NCBI RefSeq assembly: GCF_002093745.1
Contig: NZ_MTSB01000001.1
Location: forward strand, 1 to 64,000
DNA: 64,000 nucleotides
Reading direction: 5' to 3'
Source of the DNA: Pseudomonas graminis
Lineage (GTDB): Bacteria > Pseudomonadota > Gammaproteobacteria > Pseudomonadales > Pseudomonadaceae
Numbering within the stretch: position 1 is the first letter of the stretch; each line of letters opens with the position of its first letter. Position numbers and translations under genes: made by a program. Below are positions 9,603 through 19,161 of this stretch, piece after piece. The notes under the pieces are model-generated. The model had not been told where the DNA came from. It saw only the letters and a list, made by a program, of their open reading frames with translations, and searched no databases.

Positions 9603-11647
9603 TGATTCACCTCTGTTTTAGAAGTGCTTGTGATCAGCGAGGGCGGAGTCAGCGACACTAGACTTGAGGGGGGGAATTTTCCGTATTCGTAATATTCATG
9701 ACAGGCACTTACCAGTAACTGTGCTTCGCCGCTCAATCGAGCCCAGCCAGTTGATTTTTCAATTTTTTCGAATATTTCTTTATCCATTTTCCAGTCCGCA
9801 ATCGCCACCAGCACATCACGCATCGCCGGGTCGTCCAGGCATTTCGCCTGACCAATCGCGATATCCATCGCCGTTACCCATTGATGGTTTTCCGGGCTTC
9901 GCAACAGACCCGAGTGATAGCTATTGAAGTCCAGCACCTCGGTCGAATTGCTTTCATCCATGAACTCACGTATTTCGTCCGGCGTGTCCTCTCGTAGTAT
10001 TTCGTAAGTATCCGAAGGTTTCGGTGCGCCGTCGCCTGTCAATCTTCGTTTGCGTATTATGCGGGTCTGTTGACCTGGCGCTTTGCCCATATTCCATTCT
10101 GCGAGCTCTCGCTCCAGATCTATCGATCCAGTGTGGTTGCGCACAAAGTGCCATCTGAGCTTGGCCCTTGGGTTACCCACGGCAGAGGCTTTGTTGGCAT
10201 CGTCCGGCCTGTCAAGACCCGACGTGGTCGGAGTGCCCTTTTCCTCCTCCCCACCAAACATCTTGGGGGCGTGGGGCGGGTACAGCTGTTCAGCGTTGAT
10301 CAGTATCCTATGCCCTTCTTCTGTCGGGCCTTTCGAAAGAAGCCCTGCGAACCAACTGTCTCCGGCATAACGAGATTCGTTTTTAGCGCGCAACAGGTCA
10401 TAACCTGGAGGCTTTCCAACCATGACCGGAGAATCGTTACGGTAGCGCTTGGTCCACATGCGTTGATAAAAGCGCACGGCTTTCAATTCAGCCATAGGGT
10501 TGCGATCGCTATCCTTACCGTGCGTATCCCACACCCCAAACGTACCGATGCCTCTGACGTCATCCAGTGCGACGGTGGTGTCGTCCGGGCAGAAATACAG
10601 GTACACCTTGCCGCGGTTATCGCGTTCGGGGAATACCGTCATGTTACGGTCACTGTCCAGGCGCGTACCTTGTGTAGGCGACCACTGAGGGCCGCTTCGT
10701 CCGCAATAGGTTGCAGTGTTGCGCAGGTCTGATAGCGGCGGCTGAGTATGGGGTGCCTGAGTCACCTGTGCCACAATGCGGGTCAGCGTGGTTAGTGTGT
10801 CTTGATCTTTGGGAGTAACTTCCGGGAACAGGCAGTAGGGCGTGTCCACCATGATGATCGTGTCCGCGCAACGATGCCCCCCGTCCACCAGCAGTGCTTG
10901 GGCCAGCAGGGTAATCAACGTGCCCTGACTATGCGCCATGATCGTGATGGTTTCGTCGGGAGAGACCCGGCGTATCTCTTTTACCATCATCGCGAGCCGA
11001 TGAGCAGCCAGCACGTAATAACGTCGATGTGGGTTATCCCCCATAAAATGGGTGTTGGGCAGCGCGAGTCGGGCAATCTTAAGGCGCATGGTTAGCGGCA
11101 GGCCCTTGTCATACATTTCCAGCAGGTTATTGGTGGCATTGACAAAATAACCACCGGCCTTGCCAAAGTGTCGGTCCAGGCGATTGCCCTGTATGTCTTG
11201 ATACTGGTCGCGCAGTTTTGTGGGGTTGTTGTTCTTGTCTCGACTGATTTCGCCGGGGTCGGCCCGATACCCCCAATAAAAAGGAATGAGCAGGCTGTGA
11301 GTTTTCGGGTCGGCCGTATCGCGCTTATAAAGGTAGGTGTCTGGGTCGTCGAGCAGCTGTTTATCTTGATCTCCCAAGTCTTGTTTGGCTCTTAGTTTTT
11401 TCTTCGCGACGTCGTACTTAGCCCCATACCGCCCCGGCACCAAATCCGGCCGATCCAGCCGCTCATTCACTCCCTGACACAACCCTGTCTCCACCATGCT
11501 GTACGACGCCCCCGGGTCATTCACACCATGCAGAAAGATCACCACGCCGGGCAGGTCGGCGGGCACTTCCATTTTGCTGGTGGTGTTGAGGTTGGGGATC
11601 AGGCGTGTGTTGCCTTGGGCAACGGCGTACTCATCGGCACCGTTCAT
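9599..11647 (-). CDS. tle3: T6SS phospholipase effector of the Tle3 family
   Basis: The 682-residue product is an alpha/beta-hydrolase. GVVIFLHGVNDPGASYS at about 34-50 forms the oxyanion strand, and the nucleophile elbow is IMAHSQGTL with Ser240. A long C-terminal part is of the type seen in Tle3 lipases. Tle3 effectors are antibacterial phospholipases delivered to the target periplasm. No signal peptide is present, as expected for a VgrG-loaded cargo. The start overlaps the vgrG stop (ATGA), and the stop overlaps the tla3 start. The other catalytic residues could not be placed by eye. Confidence 0.85.
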   Translation of the reverse strand: MNGADEYAVAQGNTRLIPNLNTTSKMEVPADLPGVVIFLHGVNDPGASYSMVETGLCQGVNERLDRPDLVPGRYGAKYDVAKKKLRAKQDLGDQDKQLLDDPDTYLYKRDTADPKTHSLLIPFYWGYRADPGEISRDKNNNPTKLRDQYQDIQGNRLDRHFGKAGGYFVNATNNLLEMYDKGLPLTMRLKIARLALPNTHFMGDNPHRRYYVLAAHRLAMMVKEIRRVSPDETITIMAHSQGTLITLLAQALLVDGGHRCADTIIMVDTPYCLFPEVTPKDQDTLTTLTRIVAQVTQAPHTQPPLSDLRNTATYCGRSGPQWSPTQGTRLDSDRNMTVFPERDNRGKVYLYFCPDDTTVALDDVRGIGTFGVWDTHGKDSDRNPMAELKAVRFYQRMWTKRYRNDSPVMVGKPPGYDLLRAKNESRYAGDSWFAGLLSKGPTEEGHRILINAEQLYPPHAPKMFGGEEEKGTPTTSGLDRPDDANKASAVGNPRAKLRWHFVRNHTGSIDLERELAEWNMGKAPGQQTRIIRKRRLTGDGAPKPSDTYEILREDTPDEIREFMDESNSTEVLDFNSYHSGLLRSPENHQWVTAMDIAIGQAKCLDDPAMRDVLVAIADWKMDKEIFEKIEKSTGWARLSGEAQLLVSACHEYYEYGKFPPSSLVSLTPPSLITSTSKTEVNQ

Positions 11648-14205
11648 TGGGCACCGCCTTTGGGTGTGCCGCTGCGCAATGCCGATACCTGTGCCTGATG
11701 CATCATTTCGCGTTCCACTCGCTCTGTCAGTCCGCTTGAGTCCGTTAGCCCTTTCACTGTGCTGCCATCTTCCAGTTTGATTTCATAAGAATGGGCCGCC
11801 GCTGCCCGCGGGCTTTCTTCGCTGTGTCCGGGGTAGTGGAAGGTGACCTGTTGGGCGGCGGGGTCGCGGCCGAAAGAGGGGATCGACGCACTGTCGGTCT
11901 TGGGGCCGATCCAGTCGTGTTCGCTGGCATGCACGGTGACCTTGCCTTGCGAGCCGATCTCGACGCCGCCGCCAATCTTGATGTAACTGCCGTCATCGGC
12001 GACCAGGCGAATGGTCGGCGCTGTGATGACCACTTCGCCTTCGACGGCCGAGACGTGCAGGTTTTTCTGGGCGTTAAGCGCGATGTCGTCTTCCTGAGCC
12101 TGCACCAGCACTTTGCCCCGGTTGGCGATAGCGCTGATGCCTGCGTCCTGGGCGAAGGCCGACAGCCCTTTGCCCGCTTGCAGGTGCATGGCGGCGCCGC
12201 TGGTCAATTGCAGGTTGTCTTGCGCAGTGGTGTCGTGATTTTCCCCGGCGTAGTGAGCCTGCGAGCGCGGCGTGGCGCTGGCGATACCGGCTGCGGCGGT
12301 CATGGCCAGTACCGGGTCACCCAGGCCGTTGCCGTCCGGCGCGGGCCACTGATCCAGCGACTGGCGCAAGGCTTCGATGCCTTTGACATCGACCGCCTGA
12401 CCGCCGCGAGCGGCAGCGGTTTCGCCAAGGGATTTGAACAGCTCACCGCACTCGGCCAGCAGTTTGAGCAGCTCTTCGCGGTCCAGTTGCGAGCCTTTTG
12501 CGTCGGTGCGCGCATAGGTGGTCAGCAACATGCCTTGCGCTGCACGCAGCGCAATGGCTGCATCGGTGCGCAGCTCTGCGCCGTTGCCACGTGGCTGTGC
12601 GGTGCCATCCGTGCGCGGGTCGGTCAGTTTGCCCAGGTTGAGCGCCGTGGCCTGATGGGTCGTGCCCATGCGCGCGCGCAGCGATCCGGGCGTGTCGTCG
12701 AACAGCAATTCGTTGAAACCGCTGCCTTTGTGTTCCTGGGTGCGGATCCCCGACAGGGTGCGATTCCCGGGTAAACCAGAAGCCTTGCTGAAGCGCGGCG
12801 GCAGGTTATTGTTGTTGTAGAGCACCGATGTAACCAGAGGCCGGTCGATGTCGCCTGCCAGAAAGGTCACCAGCACTTCCTGGCCGATACGCGGCATGAA
12901 CTGATGACCAAACCCGCTGCCGGCGCTGGGCATGGCAACCCTCAGCCAGGTGGTGCCTTGGGGAAGACTGTCGCCGCGCTGCCAATGGAACCTGACCTGT
13001 ATGCGCGCCAGTTCATCGGTGAACACTTCCTCGCCTTCCGGCCCGACCACAATGGCGCTGAGCGGGCCGGGAACGGTTGGGCGGGGCACGGTGATCGGAT
13101 GACGATAAGGAATCTTTTGGCGAATGCACACGAACTCGTTTTCGTAACCTGCCTTCTCATCGGACAGGTAATTGTTACGCCCCTCGTGCTTGACCGATAA
13201 CAGCAGAAAGCGGCGATCTTCCGCAGAGCCTTGGTCGTGATCGAAATGCTGGGTCAGTTCAAAGGTGTGGCCAGGGTACATGGCGCGGCAGTTACTGGTG
13301 CCGGTGAAGGTTTTGCCCTGTACTTCGATGGCTTCCAGGCGCTGACGTACCAGGCGCTCGCCATCGTTGAACGTGCCGTGGCTGTAATGATCGAGGAAGT
13401 CATAGACTTCATATGAATCCACGTTGCCCTGTTCGTTGAGGCTCGGCATGCCGACCGGTAGCTGGTTACGCGGTTGCTTGTAATCGAATGTCTGAATGGA
13501 CAGGCGCCCTGATTGCAGGCTGCGATGGCTGCGCCACTCCGTAATCGAGTCTGCGGTCTCGGTAATGGATGCACTGTGGTAACGAATCGAGGGCTGTTGT
13601 GAAAGCGGCGAGAGGTCCCGAGAGTGATCAAGAATGATCAGGGTGTGTTTGTCTTCGCTGTGCTCGAAATAGAAAAACAAGCCTTCGTGTTCCAGTAGCC
13701 TTAATACAAACGTCAGATCGCTTTCACGGTACTGCGTGATGTAACTGTGCGACTTGAGCGGCTGGCTGAGCTGGAACTCGAAGTCGGGCAATGCGCCGTA
13801 GGCGGTAAATACCGTGCGGATGACGTCTTCAATTGTCTGTTCCTGGAAAATCCGCGAGTCAATGCGTCGCGAGAGCATCCACAGCCAAGGGCTTAATGTG
13901 GCGCTGTAGCGGGCCAGCCCGCCGTCGCTGCCCTGCAGGCTGAATTCACTGATATAGCCATTGATGTAGCGCGCTTCGCCGGTGGTCAGCTCTATCGCCA
14001 GTTGTACCGGCTGGCCGATCTGCGATTTGAGTTCCAGGCCGGCATCGCGGCTGATCATCGACAGCTCGAAGCTGAACAGTTCGGACAGGCCTTCAGTGCC
14101 CTTCAACGCTTCGAGCAGGAGTTCCTGTTCGTCACGGGCAACGGTCGTTAATGTGATCAAACGACGATTCTGTGGCGCAAAAAGCGCTGTTAGATCCTTT
14201 AACAT
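11644..14205 (-). CDS. vgrG: T6SS spike protein VgrG
   Basis: The 853-residue protein has a gp27-like part (about 1-390, starting TLTTVARDEQELLLEAL). An OB-fold gp5-like segment contains ARIQVRFHWQRGD and WLRVAMPSAGSGFGHQFMPRIGQEVLVTFLAGD, and the beta-helix/DUF2345 region contains APTIRLVADDGSYIKIGGGV. About 85 residues follow the beta helix without an obvious enzyme domain, so this is shorter than P. aeruginosa VgrG2b, which has a C-terminal metallopeptidase. A CGGAG precedes the ATG. It is the first gene of the island and probably carries Tle3 through Tla3. The T6SS core genes are not in the window. Confidence 0.93.
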   Translation of the reverse strand: MLKDLTALFAPQNRRLITLTTVARDEQELLLEALKGTEGLSELFSFELSMISRDAGLELKSQIGQPVQLAIELTTGEARYINGYISEFSLQGSDGGLARYSATLSPWLWMLSRRIDSRIFQEQTIEDVIRTVFTAYGALPDFEFQLSQPLKSHSYITQYRESDLTFVLRLLEHEGLFFYFEHSEDKHTLIILDHSRDLSPLSQQPSIRYHSASITETADSITEWRSHRSLQSGRLSIQTFDYKQPRNQLPVGMPSLNEQGNVDSYEVYDFLDHYSHGTFNDGERLVRQRLEAIEVQGKTFTGTSNCRAMYPGHTFELTQHFDHDQGSAEDRRFLLLSVKHEGRNNYLSDEKAGYENEFVCIRQKIPYRHPITVPRPTVPGPLSAIVVGPEGEEVFTDELARIQVRFHWQRGDSLPQGTTWLRVAMPSAGSGFGHQFMPRIGQEVLVTFLAGDIDRPLVTSVLYNNNNLPPRFSKASGLPGNRTLSGIRTQEHKGSGFNELLFDDTPGSLRARMGTTHQATALNLGKLTDPRTDGTAQPRGNGAELRTDAAIALRAAQGMLLTTYARTDAKGSQLDREELLKLLAECGELFKSLGETAAARGGQAVDVKGIEALRQSLDQWPAPDGNGLGDPVLAMTAAAGIASATPRSQAHYAGENHDTTAQDNLQLTSGAAMHLQAGKGLSAFAQDAGISAIANRGKVLVQAQEDDIALNAQKNLHVSAVEGEVVITAPTIRLVADDGSYIKIGGGVEIGSQGKVTVHASEHDWIGPKTDSASIPSFGRDPAAQQVTFHYPGHSEESPRAAAAHSYEIKLEDGSTVKGLTDSSGLTERVEREMMHQAQVSALRSGTPKGGAQ

Positions 14206-14499
14206 GTGTTGCTCCGATATAAAGCCAGCGTCTTTTCGATTCAGGGCGCTGATATAGAGAGGGCGGGAGTCTATACGCTTCTTTCCGTGCTCACACTTTT
14301 AAATCACGCACGTGCGTTGCCAGCCAAAGATACGGGGTGGACTCAGTTAAAGTAGTGGGCAATGCCCAAGCGGGTTGTCGGCCATTTCATAGGGCGCTGT
14401 AGTTTATTTCTGACAAACAATGTACTGACAGAAAATCGCCGGATTTCAGGCCTTGGATCGCGACGTGCAACTTTAAAGAAAGGGATGATGACAGGCGTA
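14206..14499. other. Intergenic region upstream of vgrG
   Basis: This stretch lies between the vgrG start and the terminator at 14500. It should contain the promoter of the T6SS island on the minus strand. I see no convincing promoter boxes, no gene remnant and no RNA gene in it. Confidence 0.5.
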
Positions 14500-14525
14500 A
14501 AAAAGCCCCGGCGTCGGGGCTTTTT
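14500..14525. terminator. Bidirectional intrinsic terminator
   Basis: A symmetrical stem aaaagccccg/cggggctttt with A and T runs on both sides lies 19 bp after the stop of the minus-strand small membrane protein gene. It insulates the vgrG island from the ampG operon. Confidence 0.8.
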
Positions 14526-14544
14526 AACCACTAACGGCAGCTCA

Positions 14545-14856
14545 CTACATCCTCGCCAGCGTCGTGATAATCGTGATCGCCGCGAAGGCTGCGCCCAGCA
14601 CGTTGATGCAGAACACCGCACGCACGTTTTTGGAAAGCCTCCACGGTTTTATGGCGAACGCATACACCAGCAGGAAGATAATGGCGAAGATTTCAACCTG
14701 GGCAAGAATGACGGTCATGCCGCCGAATGCAGTACCGGTTTGATCCGATGCGCCTTGCGAGGCATAAAACGTCAGTGCGGCGTAAATGATCGGCAGCCAG
14801 ATGCCCAGGCTTATCAGGATCAGTGGAACAGGGCTGCGTTTGTTTTCAGTGTTCAA
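14545..14856 (-). CDS. Small integral membrane protein of unknown function
   Basis: The 103-residue product has about three to four hydrophobic helices (LILISLGIWLPIIYAALTFY, MTVILAQVEIFAIIFLLVYAF and a C-terminal helix), so it should be an inner-membrane protein. I do not recognise a family. The frame begins with TTG, preceded by AAGGAT at good spacing. It follows ampG by 28 bp on the same strand, so the two are probably one transcript ending at the terminator at 14500. Confidence 0.65.
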   Translation of the reverse strand: MNTENKRSPVPLILISLGIWLPIIYAALTFYASQGASDQTGTAFGGMTVILAQVEIFAIIFLLVYAFAIKPWRLSKNVRAVFCINVLGAAFAAITIITTLARM

Positions 14857-14884
14857 TGGGGATCCTTGATGGTTTAGCCAGCGA

Positions 14885-16435
14885 TCAGGGCTTTTCGATA
14901 CCGGGGGCCTCTGTCTGCGCCTCGGTTTTCGCGGTGCGCAGTTCTCGGTTCCACTGCAGAATGATCATCACCAGCGTCGGAATACCCAGCAGGGCGGTGA
15001 TCAGAAAGAAGTTGTGGTAGCCGAACTTCTCCACCACCACGCCGGAATAGCCGCCCAGCAAGCGCGGCAGCAGCAGCATGATGGAACTGAGCAGCGCATA
15101 TTGGGTGGCGGAAAACTTCAGGTTGGTGAGGCTCGACAGGTAAGCGACGAACGCCGATGTCGCCAGCCCCGAGCTGAGGTTGTCCAGCGAGATAGTGAGG
15201 ATCAGCATCTTCACGTTCGGTCCCATGTCCGCCAGCAGCAGAAACAGGATATTGGTCGAGGCCGAAGCGAAGCCGCCGATGAACAGGATCGGCATGATGC
15301 CGAAGCGCACGATCAGCAAGCCGCCGGCACCTGCACCCAACAGGGTCATGATCAGGCCGAATATCTTGCTGACGCTGGCGATCTGGTCCTTGGTGAAGCC
15401 TTGGTCGATGTAGAACACGTTGGCCATCACGCCCATTACGGTATCGGACATCCGATAGGTCGCGATCAGACCCAGTAACAGCAGGGCCTGCCAGCGGTAG
15501 CGCATGATGAAGTCGTTGATCGGCGTAAGCACCGGTGCCAGCCCGCGACGGCCCATCGATGACAGGCAGGCGAACGTCAGCAGCGTGTACAGGATTGCCC
15601 GCAGGAAGGCCCGGTCTTCGAGCAGCAAGTCCATCCAGCTGGTGCCGTTGAACAGCACGCTGGCGAAGTCGGTGTTGTAAAGCTGGGTAAACATGGCCGG
15701 CACGGACACCAGCAGCACAATCAGAACAAACACTGAGGCCAGTTGGTGGGTGAAGCCGTAACGCGCTGCCGAGAGTTGCGTGCGCAGCGGCACGGGCGGC
15801 TCGCGCATGATCAGCGTGGTGACCAGCGCTGGCAGCATCAACAGGCCGAACAGCACATAGGTGCCGGTCCATGCCGAGTGCTTGTAGGCGAAGCCTGTGG
15901 AGCCAAAGCCTTCTGCAAAGTACAGCGCGCCAGCGGTTGCGAGCAGTGCCGCCACCCGATAACCGGACATGTAACTGGCGGCGAGGGCAGCCTGCTGAGT
16001 GTCCTGGGCGATTTCGAGGCGATAGGCGTCAATGGCGATGTCTTGCGTGGCGGACGCGAAGGCCACCACCACGGCAATTGCGATCAGCCAGGACAGGTGT
16101 TTCTGCGGATCGCAGAACCCCATGCCGATCAGGCCGAGAATCACCAGGCTTTGTGACAGCACCAGCCATGAGCGGCGACGCCCCAATTTACCGAGCAGGG
16201 GCAATCGCCATTGGTCGAGCAACGGCGACCAGACCCATTTGAAGGCGTAAGCAAGACCGATCAGGCTCGCGTAACCGATGGTCTCGCGCGCGACACCGGC
16301 TTCGCGCAACCACACGGATAAGGTCGAAAAGACCAGCATGTAAGGCATGCCCGCAGCGAATCCGAGCAGCAGTAACACTAATGTCGACGGGCTGGCATAT
16401 GCGGCGAGCGCGGCGCGCCAGGTTTTACGGGGCAT
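14885..16435 (-). CDS. ampG: AmpG-type muropeptide permease (MFS)
   Basis: The 516-residue MFS protein begins with a family-typical segment, GFAAGMPYMLVFSTLSVWLR, and has SLIGLAYAFKWVWSPLLDQW. About twelve or more hydrophobic helices are visible. AmpG imports 1,6-anhydro-muropeptides for cell-wall recycling and so controls AmpR-dependent beta-lactamase induction. Gene order is also consistent with the PAO1 ampG locus. Its C-terminal part is shorter than in some homologues. Confidence 0.9.
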   Translation of the reverse strand: MPRKTWRAALAAYASPSTLVLLLLGFAAGMPYMLVFSTLSVWLREAGVARETIGYASLIGLAYAFKWVWSPLLDQWRLPLLGKLGRRRSWLVLSQSLVILGLIGMGFCDPQKHLSWLIAIAVVVAFASATQDIAIDAYRLEIAQDTQQAALAASYMSGYRVAALLATAGALYFAEGFGSTGFAYKHSAWTGTYVLFGLLMLPALVTTLIMREPPVPLRTQLSAARYGFTHQLASVFVLIVLLVSVPAMFTQLYNTDFASVLFNGTSWMDLLLEDRAFLRAILYTLLTFACLSSMGRRGLAPVLTPINDFIMRYRWQALLLLGLIATYRMSDTVMGVMANVFYIDQGFTKDQIASVSKIFGLIMTLLGAGAGGLLIVRFGIMPILFIGGFASASTNILFLLLADMGPNVKMLILTISLDNLSSGLATSAFVAYLSSLTNLKFSATQYALLSSIMLLLPRLLGGYSGVVVEKFGYHNFFLITALLGIPTLVMIILQWNRELRTAKTEAQTEAPGIEKP

Positions 16436-16489
16436 GGGCTGGAATCTGCCTCAGGTTACGAAAACAAAGGGCGCACTCTAACCGCTGTG

Positions 16490-16846
16490 CTATACGGGAC
16501 GCCAGCCATGGCGCTGCATATCAACCCGATTGTTTAGAATGCTGATGCCTTCGGCGCGCAAACGTGCTCGCTGTTCGTCACCGGAAGCGCTGCCTGCGGG
16601 CAGGCTCAACCGGCCGTTGGCCCCCAATACCCTGTGCCACGGCAGGGAAGAACCCTCCGGCAGTTGACTCAAGGTCCGGCCCACCCAGCGCGCGGCTCTG
16701 CCCAGCCCTGCCAGTTCGGCCAATTGGCCGTAGGCGACGACTTTACCCTCCGGCACCTGAGCCAGCGTCAGATAAAGGGCCGCGCGTCGTGCTTCGGCAG
16801 GTGACTGCTCGCCAGGGTCAATAAATGTCAAGTCCGGGTCTGTCAC
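16490..16846 (-). CDS. Alkyltransferase-like protein (ATL), MGMT family
   Basis: The 118-residue product matches the C-terminal DNA-binding domain of O6-methylguanine methyltransferase: VPEGKVVAYGQLAELAG, GRAARWVGRTLS and LPWHRVLGANGRLSLP. The reactive cysteine of PCHR is replaced by tryptophan (PWHR). That change defines ATL proteins, which bind O6-alkylguanine without repairing it and flag it for nucleotide excision repair. Translation appears to start at GTG after an AGGAT. The gene lies 54 bp upstream of ampG on the same strand. Confidence 0.88.
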   Translation of the reverse strand: MTDPDLTFIDPGEQSPAEARRAALYLTLAQVPEGKVVAYGQLAELAGLGRAARWVGRTLSQLPEGSSLPWHRVLGANGRLSLPAGSASGDEQRARLRAEGISILNNRVDMQRHGWRPV

Positions 16847-17010
16847 GTGATTATCCTGTATAAAACGCTACTGTATCGATAGCCGCTCTCTGGAACTTTC
16901 ATGAAATTCAGCTGTCTGTGAAACCTGTGCCTTGGTCCTCCGCGACCGCCTTTGACGTTGTCCCGCAGGATAATGCCCGATTCCCGCCAAACAGAGCCTA
17001 GTTACCGCTT

Positions 17011-18018
17011 ATGTTGTCCAGAACCCTGCTGTGCCTCGCAATTACTACCGCTTCTACCCCATTGCTTGCTGACACCGTCTGGTTGAAGAACGGCGACCGG
17101 TTGACCGGCACAATCAAAGTGTTCGATGGCGGCAAGCTGTTACTGCAGACTGAGTACGGTGGCGCCATTGCGCTGGACTGGAAACAGGTCAAGACCCTGA
17201 AAAGCGATCAGCCGCTGCTGGTCAAGCAGGATGAACACACCGAGGAAGTCGCCAAGTCGTTGCAGGCCGCGGATGACGGCAAGGTTGTACTCGCTAACGG
17301 CGATGCGCCCAAGACTGTCGAGCTGGCGAGCATTCACCAGATCATCAAGCCCAAGCCGGTCATCACCGACCTGGTGTGGAAGGGCAATATCGATGCCGCG
17401 CTGGATTTCCAGCAGGCCGAAAACGATACCGATGACTATAACGTCGCCTTCAAGACGTCGGCTCGTCACGGGGACTGGCGTCACAACGCCAAGGGCGATT
17501 ACAACCGCGAGACCACGGACGAAGTTGTCGGCACCGACAACTGGAGCGCCGAGTACTCGCTGGACCGATTCCTGACCGAGAAATTCTTCTGGGACGGCCG
17601 CATCAGCTACAAACGCGACAAGGTCGAAGACCTGTCCCGTCAGCGCGTTGTGGGTACGGGTCCCGGCTATCAGTTGTGGGATGACGAGCTGGGCGCGTTC
17701 AAGGTCGGTGCATTGCTCAACCGCACGGACTTCGAGTTTTCAAATGGGCAGAAAGAAAACTTCTACTCTGTCGCCGGTACCTGGGATTACAACCGCTACC
17801 TGATCGGCAAAAAAGTCGAATTCTTCTCCAACGGCGAGTTGGGCAAACCGTTGAGTTCGGTGGCCGATTACTCGCTGGATGTCGAAGCAGGCCTGCGTTA
17901 CAAGGTCACCGACTGGGCCTCGCTCAACCTGAAGGCAGAGAAGAACGTTATCAGCGGCTCGGATAACGGCGATGTCGACAAGACCCGTTACACCGCAGGC
18001 TTCGGCGTAAGCTGGTAA
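17011..18018 (+). CDS. DUF481 outer-membrane beta-barrel protein
   Basis: The 335-residue protein has a signal peptide ending near LLA-D (residue 20). An SH3-like N-terminal part contains VWLKNGDRLTGTIKVFDGG, and a strand-rich barrel ends in the terminal Phe-Gly-Val-Ser-Trp expected for BAM-dependent insertion. It belongs with the DUF481/YdiY salt-induced outer-membrane proteins of unknown function. It is transcribed alone, divergent from the ATL gene and convergent with the SDR gene. Confidence 0.85.
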   Translation: MLSRTLLCLAITTASTPLLADTVWLKNGDRLTGTIKVFDGGKLLLQTEYGGAIALDWKQVKTLKSDQPLLVKQDEHTEEVAKSLQAADDGKVVLANGDAPKTVELASIHQIIKPKPVITDLVWKGNIDAALDFQQAENDTDDYNVAFKTSARHGDWRHNAKGDYNRETTDEVVGTDNWSAEYSLDRFLTEKFFWDGRISYKRDKVEDLSRQRVVGTGPGYQLWDDELGAFKVGALLNRTDFEFSNGQKENFYSVAGTWDYNRYLIGKKVEFFSNGELGKPLSSVADYSLDVEAGLRYKVTDWASLNLKAEKNVISGSDNGDVDKTRYTAGFGVSW

Positions 18019-18071
18019 GCCATTGGCGAGCGACGCGCGTTCCGTGCGTCGCCCGCCACGAATTACATGGG

Positions 18072-18830
18072 CTAGATGCGCATCGCGCCGTCCAGCTCAA
18101 GAATGCGCCCGCTGAAGTAGTCGTTCTCCAGAATATAAGCCACCGAATGTGCGATCTCGTCCGGCTTGCCCATGCGTTTCAGCGGGATGGCCGAGGTCAT
18201 TTTTTCCAGCGCCTCAGGCTTCATGCCGCCAGTCATCTCGGTTTCGATGAACCCTGGTGCCACACCCGCCACACGAATGCCGTAACGTGCCAATTCCCGC
18301 GCCCACGTGACCGTGGCCGCCGCGACCCCGGCCTTGGCCGCTGAATAATTGGTTTGCCCGATGTTCCCGGCCCGGGAGATCGACGAAATATTGATGATCG
18401 CGCCCTGGCTCTTTTGCTCGATCATTTTCGCCGCCACTTCGCGCGTGCAAAGAAACACGCCGGTCAGGTTGACGTCGATGACCGCTTGCCACTGCGCAAG
18501 GCTCAGTTTGGTCATCTCGCCATCTTTGACTTTGACCAGCAGGCCGTCGCGCAGGATGCCGGCGTTGTTGACCAGGCCATGAATCGTTCCGCCATCCTCG
18601 GCCACCTGGTTGATCGTGTCGACGACCTGATCCTCGTTGGCCACATTGCACAGGTAAGCCCGCGCGTTGACGCCCAGCGCTTCGCAGGCTGCGACAGCCT
18701 CGTCCAGTTTTTCCTGATTCAAATCCAGCAGGGCCAGGTTCGCGCCTTTGCCGGCCAGATACTCGGCCATGGCTCTGCCCAGCCCCTGGCCGCCGCCGGT
18801 GATGATTATCAGCTTGTCATTCAATTCCAT
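18072..18830 (-). CDS. SDR family oxidoreductase (FabG-like)
   Basis: The 252-residue classical short-chain dehydrogenase has the nucleotide motif TGGGQGLG near the start, NNAGILRD, the catalytic serine in INISSIS, and YSAAK as the Tyr-x3-Lys pair. The later [10 protein letters not shown] is typical of FabG-like 3-oxoacyl reductases. The ATG at 18830 is preferred to the upstream TTG. Substrate is unknown. No acyl-carrier-protein genes are nearby, so a housekeeping FabG role is unlikely. Confidence 0.88.
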   Translation of the reverse strand: MELNDKLIIITGGGQGLGRAMAEYLAGKGANLALLDLNQEKLDEAVAACEALGVNARAYLCNVANEDQVVDTINQVAEDGGTIHGLVNNAGILRDGLLVKVKDGEMTKLSLAQWQAVIDVNLTGVFLCTREVAAKMIEQKSQGAIINISSISRAGNIGQTNYSAAKAGVAAATVTWARELARYGIRVAGVAPGFIETEMTGGMKPEALEKMTSAIPLKRMGKPDEIAHSVAYILENDYFSGRILELDGAMRI

Positions 18831-19161
18831 GTGCGTGCCCAATCAGTTGATCATGTTCATGGCGTCACCGGCTCAATGCGAGTGCTCACGCCATAGCCAG
18901 AGCATGTTATAGGCTGTTTCCGCGCGCTCGTCTCCCCGTTCGGGCGAGACATTCAGCGCCCGTTTGATGCTTCATCGACCGTTGCTATCAAGGCCTCCGG
19001 TCGGTTTTGAAATACACCGATACACGTTCGTGAAGCCCAGGTTCAGCTGACCTGTGCGCATAATTGTCCGGTGACTGAAGCGCATGGAGCTTGAATTAAC
19101 GACCTTCTGACATCACATACGGTCTACTCGGAAGGCATTCTTCCCTTGAGGAACTCATTTG
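18831..19161. other. Intergenic region between SDR gene and fxsA
   Basis: This 331-bp divergent region must hold the promoters of the SDR gene and fxsA. I see no RNA gene, coding remnant or repeat in it. A TTGAAT near 19093 is a possible -35 for fxsA, but the -10 is not convincing. Confidence 0.4.

Noticed and set aside
14362..14877. Plus-strand 171-codon frame upstream and antisense of the small membrane protein
   Set aside because: It runs through a bidirectional terminator and opposite a plausible membrane protein gene; no domain is visible.
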